Source: CALMEH01 sp964548225 (GTDB taxonomy: Bacteria; Acidobacteriota; Blastocatellia; Pyrinomonadales; Pyrinomonadaceae). From it: a DNA stretch of 24,491 nt. This document shows, one piece after another, positions 13,668 through 21,324 of the stretch (position 1 is its first letter; each line of letters opens with the position of its first letter). The translations under genes and the position numbers were made by a program. The DNA is taken from positions 1-24,491 of the forward strand of contig CAZJQP010000079.1 in assembly GCA_964548225.1 (NCBI GenBank), read 5' to 3'. Under the pieces are notes generated by a model, which saw only the letters and a list, made by a program, of their open reading frames with translations, was not told the origin of the DNA and did not search any database.

Positions 13668-15434
13668 TTACTTACGACTATCCGAAACTGCCTGTGCTTC
13701 AATCGCGCGGTCGAGTGCGTTGCGATGCGAAAAAGCCAGAAGCATTCCGAGCATTATAAAACCCGTAACCAAACTAAATCCGCCGTAACTGACGAACGGC
13801 AAAGTAATTCCGGTCATCGGCAACGCCCGTGTGCTTGCGCCGATATTTATCAACGCCGGAAAACCGACAAATGCCGTTAAGCCGACAGCGCAAAGTTTGC
13901 TGAACATATCACGCGCATCAAGTGCGGTGCGAACTCCTGCGCCGACAAAAGTTATTAGCGCAAAGATTACCAATATTCCGCCGAAAAGTCCAAGTTCTTC
14001 GCTAAGCGCGGAATAGACATAATCGGAATCCGAAACGGAAATCACCTCGACGTGACCGAGTCCGAGTCCGCGTCCCGTCGTGCCGCCCGAAACTAAACCG
14101 AAAGTCGCCTGCGCCGGTTGATAGGCAAGTTCGTTAAACCACGCATCAACATTTATTGATTTTTTCAGGTTCTCATCTTCCGCAATGGCTTTCTCCAAAT
14201 CCGGTTGTTGTTTAATTACCTGTTTATAATACGCTTCGTAATCTTCTTTCCACCAATCAGTGTCGGGCGAAGGCGGACTAAAACCGTCAAGCCAGAGGTG
14301 AAAGCGTTGTTGAACTCTATCGGGTAAAACTTTTTTGATAGGCGCGGCAATCGTCGGAAGAAGAGGAATTTTTTCCTGCGTCGAAGGCGGCAATGCGCCG
14401 ACAACCAAAACGCTGACTAGAAAAACCACGCTTCCAACCAGCACGAATCTCTGCGAAAAACGGCGCACGGCAACGACGTAAAGCGTTACATAAACCGAAC
14501 TGAAAACCATCATTTGCCCGAAATCCTTCAAAACAAAAAACGGGATAAACGGCAAAACCGCCATCACCACCAACGGAATCACATCTTTCGCCCGTGGAAT
14601 TCCCCAATATGTTTTCGCTAAGTTTTTATACAAAACCGATAGAATCGCCGCAAATCCAATGAGAAACGGAATTTTTGCAAGCTCCCAAGGAGTCATATTG
14701 CCGACGGTTTTCCCTGCCCGCGAAGTTACCGCCGCTAAAAGAATCGGTCCGAGCGTCAGCAAAACAATCAAAAATCCGTTGCCCTGCATCCAATTCAAAA
14801 CATCATCGCGCCGAAACATCCAAATTACGCCAATCATCGCAAAAATCCCAAAAAGCGGAATCAGCGTCTTGCCCGAAGTGATTGTCGCCCACAACGAATC
14901 TTCAACCGGGCGCGGTTTTTCCTTCGATAAATCAACGGGCGAAGGCGGAGTTGGCGGCAAACCCATCATCGCTTTTTTTTCGGGCGAATAATTTTCTTGA
15001 ATATAATGAAGCTGTGCGGTTTTGATTTTAGCGTCGCGTTCGCGTTTGATTTCGCGCACCTTCGCACGGTTGAGTTCCCGTGCTTTTTCCTTCTCGGTCA
15101 TATTCGAGTTTTGGATTTTCTGCCGCTCTTCAGCCGGAATTTCTACTGCATACTCGCCGTCGGTGAAAAGCCGATACTGAATTGTCAATCCAATCGAAAA
15201 CAGCAAAACCGCACAAGTGTAAAGCGTCCAATTCCCTTTGAATTTAAAGATTATTGACACGAAAAGCGGCAAAATCGCCAAAAATCCGAGCAACAAAAGA
15301 TTGCGATAAGCACTCATCGGCGAGGCTTCGTAGCCACGAATCAATGCGCTGTAATAAATCGAATAATGCGCGATTGCCGTCAACGCGACAATCAGCAAAA
15401 GAATTAAAATGTTTGTTGTGGCGCGATTTATCAT
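13668..15434 (-). CDS. SEDS-family peptidoglycan glycosyltransferase (RodA/FtsW)
   Basis: The 588-residue multi-span membrane protein has SEDS hallmarks. LKDFGQMMV at 302-310 places D304 at the catalytic Asp of the RodA PDLGT motif. HLWLDGFSPP at 379-388 matches the WLDPF loop. QATFGLVSGGTTGRGLGLG is at 442-460, DYVYSALSEELGLFGG at 471-486, and GITLPFVSYGGFSLV near the end. These proteins polymerise lipid II with a partner class B PBP. About 180 residues more than E. coli RodA are accounted for by an insertion of charged, coiled-coil-like sequence (93-180) between early membrane segments and a long loop at 350-440. Its ATG overlaps the stop of the PBP gene by four bases (ATGA), so the pair is translationally coupled. 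I cannot decide between RodA and FtsW from sequence; context favours the RodA/PbpA type. Confidence 0.93.
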   Translation of the reverse strand: MINRATTNILILLLIVALTAIAHYSIYYSALIRGYEASPMSAYRNLLLLGFLAILPLFVSIIFKFKGNWTLYTCAVLLFSIGLTIQYRLFTDGEYAVEIPAEERQKIQNSNMTEKEKARELNRAKVREIKRERDAKIKTAQLHYIQENYSPEKKAMMGLPPTPPSPVDLSKEKPRPVEDSLWATITSGKTLIPLFGIFAMIGVIWMFRRDDVLNWMQGNGFLIVLLTLGPILLAAVTSRAGKTVGNMTPWELAKIPFLIGFAAILSVLYKNLAKTYWGIPRAKDVIPLVVMAVLPFIPFFVLKDFGQMMVFSSVYVTLYVVAVRRFSQRFVLVGSVVFLVSVLVVGALPPSTQEKIPLLPTIAAPIKKVLPDRVQQRFHLWLDGFSPPSPDTDWWKEDYEAYYKQVIKQQPDLEKAIAEDENLKKSINVDAWFNELAYQPAQATFGLVSGGTTGRGLGLGHVEVISVSDSDYVYSALSEELGLFGGILVIFALITFVGAGVRTALDARDMFSKLCAVGLTAFVGFPALINIGASTRALPMTGITLPFVSYGGFSLVTGFIMLGMLLAFSHRNALDRAIEAQAVSDSRK

Positions 15435-17311
15435 TGTCTTTGATTCTTTTTCTTTTCCTGTTTCGTTTTCGGTTTATATTGTTCGCCCAAAAGTCCTAAT
15501 TCGGCGGCTTTTTTGATTACTGCGGCGGCAATCGGTCCGGCAGTTCCGCCACCGTATTTGCCGTCGCCGATGTCTTCGACAACTACCGCAATCGCAATCT
15601 GCGAATTATCAAGCGGCGCGATGCCGATAAACCAGCCATCCCAGCGCGTAAAAGTTGCCGGTTCCTCTTCGTCAACATACACGCCATCGGAATTCTTTTT
15701 CCGAACTTTGTTCATTTTCCGTGTGCCGTCTTTGTTATAAAGCGGCGTGCCGTCGCGGTCAGCCGTGCCGGTTTTGCCGCCCGTCGTGATACCTGTTCCT
15801 TCCAAATCAGATTTGACCATCGTTCCTGTGCCTTCTTCGGTAACTGTTGCCATAATTTCGCGAACTTCTTCGGCTTGTTGCGGCGTGAGAACTTTTGCGA
15901 ACTCCTGCGACTGAACATCGGCTTCGATTTTCGGTTTCATCAATTTCCCTTCCGTATTTCCCGCCGCCGCCGCAATCAGAGCCATCTGAAACGGAGTCAT
16001 CTGTCCCGCACCGCCTTGTCCCATTCCGACCACGCCCGAATCATATTTCGTCATCTTACTGCCCGCGACAATAGTTGCCCGCGCCGGCATAATAGCACGG
16101 GCAATGCGCGGGTTGCTGGTGTTCCAAATTTCAGGAAAAAAACCTTGTTTGAGCGCATCAACTGCGGTTTCGACCGGCTTAATCCCCAAAGCATTAGCGG
16201 TTTCTGACATTCTTGCGTTTCCGAGTTCATTGGCAAGCTGGGCAAAATATTGATTACTGGAGAGCTTAAAAGATTCCTTCATTTCAGCCGCATCGGAACA
16301 GGGATGACAGCGTGCGCTTCCCGTGTCATAGATTATTTTTGACCCTTTGAACGGTTCATATCCGGCAGACGTTACCGGAAATGTTTTGCCTTCCATTCCG
16401 GCGCGAAAAGCGGCAATCATCGTGAAGGTTTTAAAGGTTGAGCCGGGAATGTAAAACTCTCGGTGTGCGCGATTGAGGAGCGGTTTATTGGCTTTATCAG
16501 CTTCAAGTTTCATATTTCCCTCAAACGATTCGGCTTCTTTCAAATCGTAGGTCGGGTTTGAAAACATCGCCAAAACATTGCCGTTTTGCGGATTGATGGC
16601 GACAATCGCGCCTTTTTTACCTTCAAGTTGTTTGGCAGCAAACGCCTGCAAATCGTGGTCAATCGTAATTTTGACATCTTTGTTTTCCGGCTCTTTGCGT
16701 TTTACTTTCGTCAAAACTTCCCACGCTTCGGGCATCTTGTCTTCTGTCTCCGTGTAAAGTGTGCGTTCGAGTCCGGGCGTGCCGAATTCCGTGCCGAGCA
16801 GATGCGCCATTTCTTTTTCGAGCGGAAATTCTCGGTCAATCTTGCCGTCCTTGTCGAGTTTGTAAAATGCCAGAGATTTGTCTAATTTGCCCGTTCTATC
16901 AAGCATCCAACCGCGCAAAGTCGAAGCCGACGTGCGGCGGTTTCGCAAATCTTTGTTGCTCACTGCACGAAAATCTTCATTGTTTTTATCGGCAAAATAT
17001 GTCCAATAAATGTGAAATCCATAAACCGTCGAAGCCAGACAAACAAAGACAAAAAGCCAAGACTTCAAACTCCGATTCGTCATCGTCAAACTCAAACGCC
17101 GCGAAACTTGCTTCGGCAAATTTTCTTCAAACGCAAATTTCGGACGCGCCGCACGGAAAAACGAAAGCATCAAAAACAGCACTAAAACGCCGGTCCCGAT
17201 TAGATACACAATACTCAAACCGGCAGGTGTTCGTTCCAAAACCTGTCCGCCGAAAATATTTTCCGTGAACTTTGCTAAATCGAATTGTAAGAGAAATATT
17301 AGAAGTTTCAT
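15431..17311 (-). CDS. Class B penicillin-binding protein (PbpA/FtsI-type transpeptidase)
   Basis: All three active-site motifs are present (numbering from an in-frame ATG at 17362): STFK at 308-311, SSN at 368-370 and KTG at 530-532. I start at Met18 (17311) because the upstream extension overlaps the end of the FHA gene, and this leaves a 22-base gap. Two membrane segments precede the enzyme (about 48-68 and 99-120), where most class B PBPs have one. RGWMLDRTGKLDKSLA at 150-165 corresponds to the RGxIxDRxG entry motif. A classical long dimerisation/pedestal domain is short here, as in actinobacterial PbpA. It cross-links peptide stems with the SEDS polymerase encoded next. The acidic/basic insert at about 536-570 lies just after KTG. 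Confidence 0.92.
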   Translation of the reverse strand: MKLLIFLLQFDLAKFTENIFGGQVLERTPAGLSIVYLIGTGVLVLFLMLSFFRAARPKFAFEENLPKQVSRRLSLTMTNRSLKSWLFVFVCLASTVYGFHIYWTYFADKNNEDFRAVSNKDLRNRRTSASTLRGWMLDRTGKLDKSLAFYKLDKDGKIDREFPLEKEMAHLLGTEFGTPGLERTLYTETEDKMPEAWEVLTKVKRKEPENKDVKITIDHDLQAFAAKQLEGKKGAIVAINPQNGNVLAMFSNPTYDLKEAESFEGNMKLEADKANKPLLNRAHREFYIPGSTFKTFTMIAAFRAGMEGKTFPVTSAGYEPFKGSKIIYDTGSARCHPCSDAAEMKESFKLSSNQYFAQLANELGNARMSETANALGIKPVETAVDALKQGFFPEIWNTSNPRIARAIMPARATIVAGSKMTKYDSGVVGMGQGGAGQMTPFQMALIAAAAGNTEGKLMKPKIEADVQSQEFAKVLTPQQAEEVREIMATVTEEGTGTMVKSDLEGTGITTGGKTGTADRDGTPLYNKDGTRKMNKVRKKNSDGVYVDEEEPATFTRWDGWFIGIAPLDNSQIAIAVVVEDIGDGKYGGGTAGPIAAAVIKKAAELGLLGEQYKPKTKQEKKKNQRQ

Positions 17312-17333
17312 CACTTTATTTTTGGATTCAGAT

Positions 17334-18512
17334 TCATTTTTTTTCTTCAAAATCAAAAACAATGCCTTGCGCCGTATTGTTCCGATTTTCTTTCGCCTCT
17401 GTTTCTTTCGGCAAAACGGTCTCTGCCAAATCTGTCAAAGTTTTTTCGTTACTAATTTCAATTTCAGGCTTTTCCGGTGGCGGCACTATAGGTTTTAATT
17501 GGGTTTCCGGCATTTTATTTTCCGTTTTCACGACTTCGCCGACAGGTTTTAGAGTAACCATTGCCGACGGCGACGGTTTCGGAATCGCAACTTGCCGCGT
17601 CTTCTCCAAGATGTCGTTTGCCGCCACGAATTGCTCCGTTTTTATTTCATTTTGAGGTTCTTCAGCAACCGGTTCAATTTTCTTCGGAGTATAATCGAGT
17701 GCGACTTCGACAGTGCCGAATTTTAATTTATCCGTTTCTGAAATCGGATAAGCCTTACCATACCCGATACGTTTATCGTTAATGAATGTTCCGTTTGTCG
17801 AGCCTGTATCAGCAACAGTAAGTTGTTTTTCATTATTGATAAAGAGCGTGGCGTGGATTTTTGAAATGCTCGTATCTTCAATAACCAGAGAATTTTCCTT
17901 TGTTCTGCCAACGCTCAGACGTGCGCCCGGTGCAAACGCCATTTCAATTCGTTTCGGCTTGCCGCCAATCGTAAATTCGGCAATTACAATTTCTTTTTCA
18001 GGCTCAATTTTTATTTCAGGGACTGTCGGAATAACGATATTTTTCATATCCGGCACTGTAACATTAACCGCCGCTTCGCCTTCTCCTTCGGAAAATTTGT
18101 CGAAACTTGCCGAAAGTTTTACGCCTTCGGTGAAATAATCGGGCTTGATTTGAAGTTTCATCGGTGCGTAGGTGTGATACCGGTTGTCATTGATATGGTC
18201 AATTATCGAGGTCAAAAGTTCGTATTGAAGTTTGTTCATCGCATCGTCTGAATCAAGCGTGAATTTGTCCCATTGAATTTTCAATTTCAAATTATGCGGC
18301 ACAAATTTTCCTTTTTTACCCAAATCTTTGGCTTCTTTATCGAGTAGAGCTTTTAATTTCTCGATTAATTCGCTAGTCGCCAAACTGCTCGAAGGTTTCC
18401 AACTTCTGCCGGTCAAACGATCAAAAATATCGCCGATTTTCGTAAGCGAACCGCGCATCAGCCAATCAACGGAAAGTTTCTTTTTATTTGCAACAGGTTT
18501 ATTTTCCGACAT
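17334..18512 (-). CDS. FHA-domain protein with FhaA-like (DUF3662-type) N-terminal region
   Basis: The product has about 392 residues. Start: a TTG at 18518 would add two residues; I prefer the ATG at 18512. Residues 20-140 (RGSLTKIGDIFDRLTGRSW, VPHNLKLKIQWDKF, LLTSIIDHINDNRYH, APMKLQIKPD) look like the N-terminal domain of actinobacterial FhaA. A flexible segment leads to a forkhead-associated domain at about 182-276 with the phospho-Thr-binding residues: GR at 204-205, S219 and H222 in SISKIH, and GSTNGTFIN at 239-247. The last 115 residues are Pro/Glu-rich and likely disordered. FHA domains bind phospho-Thr on partners. As the first gene of the operon, it should recruit a kinase-phosphorylated partner to the cell-wall machinery. 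No membrane segment is seen. Confidence 0.88.
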   Translation of the reverse strand: MSENKPVANKKKLSVDWLMRGSLTKIGDIFDRLTGRSWKPSSSLATSELIEKLKALLDKEAKDLGKKGKFVPHNLKLKIQWDKFTLDSDDAMNKLQYELLTSIIDHINDNRYHTYAPMKLQIKPDYFTEGVKLSASFDKFSEGEGEAAVNVTVPDMKNIVIPTVPEIKIEPEKEIVIAEFTIGGKPKRIEMAFAPGARLSVGRTKENSLVIEDTSISKIHATLFINNEKQLTVADTGSTNGTFINDKRIGYGKAYPISETDKLKFGTVEVALDYTPKKIEPVAEEPQNEIKTEQFVAANDILEKTRQVAIPKPSPSAMVTLKPVGEVVKTENKMPETQLKPIVPPPEKPEIEISNEKTLTDLAETVLPKETEAKENRNNTAQGIVFDFEEKK

Positions 18513-18693
18513 TTTCAATTTTTTTGACTGAACTATAAAAACGAGTCTTTCACAGATTAATTTGTGTCTGTCATTTTAACGGAAATTCGGCGCGAAATAA
18601 AGACCGCAAACCTTGAAAACATACATTTATTAATCAATTTGACCGAATTCACTCCAAACTGAAAACTTTCCTCATTCATTTTGAAAAAAACTG

Positions 18694-18722
18694 TTGACAA
18701 ATAAAAAACATTGTTTTATCTT
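18694..18722 (+). promoter_or_regulatory. Candidate sigma-70-type promoter of the minor-pilin operon
   Basis: TTGACA at 18694-18699 is a perfect -35; 17 bases later lies TATCTT (18717-18722), a 4/6 -10. It points towards the pilin genes, giving a leader of about 105 bases. It lies in the 321-bp divergent gap (18513-18833) between the FHA operon and the pilin operon. I see no comparably clear promoter for the leftward operon there. Confidence 0.55.
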
Positions 18723-18742
18723 CGCATTATTGCTTTCTTTTA

Positions 18743-18789
18743 CCAAAGAGTAGTAATCAATCAGATTGACCGATTGAACCCTACTTTGG
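18743..18789 (+). promoter_or_regulatory. Imperfect hairpin in the pilin operon leader
   Basis: CCAAAGAGTAG (18743-18753) pairs with CTACTTTGG (18781-18789) with a two-base bulge, enclosing AATCAATC and GATTGACCGATTG segments that can also pair. It lies between the candidate promoter and the AAAGG (18819-18823) before the first pilin gene. It matches no riboswitch family that I recognise. Confidence 0.3.
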
Positions 18790-18833
18790 CATACCTCAAA
18801 AACGTAATTTTCATTTGCAAAGGCTAAAATTTT

Positions 18834-19520
18834 ATGCAAAAAACCGTAATTTCAGAAAAAGGATTTTCAGTTGTCGAGCTACTTGTCGTGCTGGTAATTA
18901 TCGGAGTTTTAGCCGCAATTTCCGGCTTTTATTTTACGGCACATCAAAAATTATATAAACCCGACGAACAAGCCTTAAAAATCGTGGATATGTTTCAAGA
19001 AGCTCGTCAAAGGGCTTTGACACAGCGCGAATCTATGCGTGTCGAACTTGACACAACCGACAATATTGCACGACTGATTGACGAAAATTCACCAACTACG
19101 GCAGACGACGACCGCGAAATACGCCGCATAAGCCTCTTTGAGGTTAACGAAGTAAAAATTTCGCGCCGCGCCGACAATATCACTTACAATCCGCCCGAAC
19201 CGCTTCCTGTAGCAAATGCCGTTTTTATGCCAAGTGTTTATCCTTCGAGCATCACGCACAATGTTTGCACCGTCAGATTTCAAAGCAACGGCACGGTTTT
19301 GAACGGCGGAAACAACGCAATCGGCTCAGGTTCAACGGTTACGGGTTTAACGCTTCACGTTTGGTCACCGGCTGAAAATGCTCCGAATGATGCAAACATC
19401 GCCCGTGCAATCTCGATTATCGGCTCTTCGGGTTCTTTACGGCTTTGGGAATACAACAAAACTTCGGGTGATGCGAATAAGTGGCAAGATACGCGGCGTT
19501 CAGGCGGTTACGGACATTAA
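18834..19520 (+). CDS. Type IV prepilin-like protein, FimT/GspH type
   Basis: The 228-residue product begins with a class III signal: SEKG cleaved before FSVVELLVVLVIIGVLAAI, with Glu at mature position 5 and N-methylatable Phe1. The following hydrophobic helix is the pilin assembly segment. The rest (FQEARQRALTQRESMRVELD, then TVRFQSNGTVLNGG) resembles GspH/FimT minor pilins, which sit at the tip of type IV pili or type II secretion pseudopili. An AAAGG lies 10 bases before the ATG. It is the first of four pilin-type genes, 18 bp before the PilV-like gene. Confidence 0.88.
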   Translation: MQKTVISEKGFSVVELLVVLVIIGVLAAISGFYFTAHQKLYKPDEQALKIVDMFQEARQRALTQRESMRVELDTTDNIARLIDENSPTTADDDREIRRISLFEVNEVKISRRADNITYNPPEPLPVANAVFMPSVYPSSITHNVCTVRFQSNGTVLNGGNNAIGSGSTVTGLTLHVWSPAENAPNDANIARAISIIGSSGSLRLWEYNKTSGDANKWQDTRRSGGYGH

Positions 19521-19538
19521 ATTAAGGATAAATTTGTT

Positions 19539-20114
19539 ATGAAACAAACTAAATCTAACGAAAATGGGTTTTCTTATATCGAAATAATGATTGCCTTGGT
19601 GGTTTTGATGGTCGGCGTTTTGCAAATGGCATCGGCTTTGTCGGCAAATCTATTGCGATCTTACGAAACGGAAAAACGAATTATTGCCAAGCAAATCGCG
19701 CTTTCAACGATTGAATCAATTATTTCGGCACGCAGTATTGCCAGACCCGGTGCGATTGAAGGTTGGGATTCTGTCGGTAACGTCGGAACAAATCCGGTGA
19801 ACGGCACTTTTAAAGGTGTTTTTTTAAATGGTTGGTGTCCGATCCGTGAAGATCTAGGTTGGGATGGTGTTGCCGGAACTGCCGACGACGCTTGCCCTGA
19901 TGGTTCAATCTGTGATGTTAGCGGGCATCCGCCGAACACAAGCGCAGTCGTTACCGGCTATGAGCGACAAATCATCATTACTGATATTGCTGATGCGGAA
20001 CGCCCGACACCGCCAAATCCGATTTCACGCCGACGAATTGATGTCAAAATCCGCTATTTTTACAACACGCTTGCCAGAGAAGAAATTGTTTCGACGATTA
20101 TTACGAATTATTAG
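19539..20114 (+). CDS. Type IV prepilin-like protein, PilV type
   Basis: The 191-residue product has a prepilin signal ending ENG before FSYIEIMIALVVLMVGVLQM, with Glu5 present, then SANLLRSYETEKRIIAKQIA, typical of PilV/GspI-like minor pilins. The C-terminal part is variable and contains GWDGVAGTADDA (107-118), an acidic loop also present in the PilW-like protein, and three cysteines (100, 119, 125) near it. An AAGGA lies 10 bases before the ATG. It probably belongs to the minor-pilin complex that primes pilus assembly. Identity as PilV rests on gene order and the N-terminus, since the globular parts of these proteins diverge quickly. Confidence 0.85.
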   Translation: MKQTKSNENGFSYIEIMIALVVLMVGVLQMASALSANLLRSYETEKRIIAKQIALSTIESIISARSIARPGAIEGWDSVGNVGTNPVNGTFKGVFLNGWCPIREDLGWDGVAGTADDACPDGSICDVSGHPPNTSAVVTGYERQIIITDIADAERPTPPNPISRRRIDVKIRYFYNTLAREEIVSTIITNY

Positions 20115-20213
20115 CCGCCACAGTTTGCTTACACAGGAATTATGAGTTTTTAACGAAATTGAAGTTGCACTAAGGCTTGACAGCCCGTTCACACAGGCTG
20201 TTCTGACAAAAAA

Positions 20214-21287
20214 ATGGAAAAAATATTAAAAAAAAATCAGAATGGCTTTTCGCTTCTCGAATTGATAGTTTCAATTGTTATTTTCTCAATTGTAACCGGC
20301 GTAATTTTCGGAATGCTGCAAATCGGGCGTATTGACCGAAACCGTGCGAGTCGCCGAAGCGATATGTTGAAAAATGCACGATCGGCAATTCATCTTATCG
20401 GGCGTGATGTTCTAAATGCCGGAATGGGTTTTCATCGGCGCGGCGCGGTCGTTCCCGACAATTTTCTTTCAACCCGCTTAGGAACACCGACAGATGCCGA
20501 CAACGAGCGCGATATTCTTACTTCAATCGTTGTCGGCAATGATATTCTGACAAACAATCTAAACGAAGATTTGAGCGTCCGAACCGATCTTATCTCGTTT
20601 GCTTACCGCGATTTATCATTTAATTCGGGAAACACGGTATCACTAACAAATGTTTCATCAACCGGAACCACGCCCGAAATTGCAAATTTGGCGGGACAAG
20701 CAGCATCAGCGCGGGCTTTTGACCTATATCTGATTGAATCGGACAGTTCTCAAGTTGCAGTAATGGCAACTAATGTTCCAAACGCAAACCAAATTGACAT
20801 TGCGCCGTCTGATCCGCTCGGCATCAATCAACCGTTTAACGGAACAGGCGTGAACGGATCGCTTTTGAAAAAATGCACACCTACAATTGTTGAAAACTGC
20901 ACGACCTATCTCGCTTCTGCGAAAAAATTTGTCTGGGTTGCATATAAAGTCAAAGAGGACGGAACACTTGTGAGAATTGTCTTCGGCAATAATACCAATC
21001 GTCCATCAGCGGAGCAAATTCAAGAACAACCGCTGGCATACAATATTAAAAATATCCAATTTAATTACGTTCTGGATGACGGCACATCGGTTGATAATCC
21101 GACGCTCGGCGTTGACGGTATTGCCGGCACGACCGACGACCAAATGCTCAACGCAAATCTAATTCGTCAAATAACTGTTTCCCTGCAAGTTATCGCTCAC
21201 GAAGACGACGAGCAAACAGGAAAACCATCGGTTATTACACTGAATGCAACATTTAGCGTCAGAAATTTGGAATACGACGCAGGTTAA
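20214..21287 (+). CDS. Type IV prepilin-like protein, PilW type
   Basis: The 357-residue product has a prepilin signal ending QNG before FSLLELIVSIVIFSIVTGVI, with Glu5, followed by RRSDMLKNARSAIHLIGRDV and LNAGMGF, the usual PilW/GspJ pattern. Residues 299-309 (GVDGIAGTTDD) repeat the acidic loop seen in the PilV-like protein. Two Cys (221, 229) could form a disulphide. The 99-bp gap before it holds a small hairpin (20180-20185 with 20196-20201) just upstream of the ATG, which may affect its translation. It is the third gene of the operon. Confidence 0.86.
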   Translation: MEKILKKNQNGFSLLELIVSIVIFSIVTGVIFGMLQIGRIDRNRASRRSDMLKNARSAIHLIGRDVLNAGMGFHRRGAVVPDNFLSTRLGTPTDADNERDILTSIVVGNDILTNNLNEDLSVRTDLISFAYRDLSFNSGNTVSLTNVSSTGTTPEIANLAGQAASARAFDLYLIESDSSQVAVMATNVPNANQIDIAPSDPLGINQPFNGTGVNGSLLKKCTPTIVENCTTYLASAKKFVWVAYKVKEDGTLVRIVFGNNTNRPSAEQIQEQPLAYNIKNIQFNYVLDDGTSVDNPTLGVDGIAGTTDDQMLNANLIRQITVSLQVIAHEDDEQTGKPSVITLNATFSVRNLEYDAG

Positions 21288-21324
21288 AAAGTAGGTAAGT
21301 AAAGATAAAAATTTAAATTTTATT

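Noticed and set aside
17312..17362. Upstream ATG of the PBP gene
   Set aside because: The 17 added residues overlap the 3' end of the FHA gene in another frame and are highly charged. The ATG at 17311 leaves a 22-base gap.
20177..20205. TTGACA before the PilW-like gene as an internal promoter
   Set aside because: At 17-base spacing the -10 position reads GTTCTG, with no resemblance to TATAAT.
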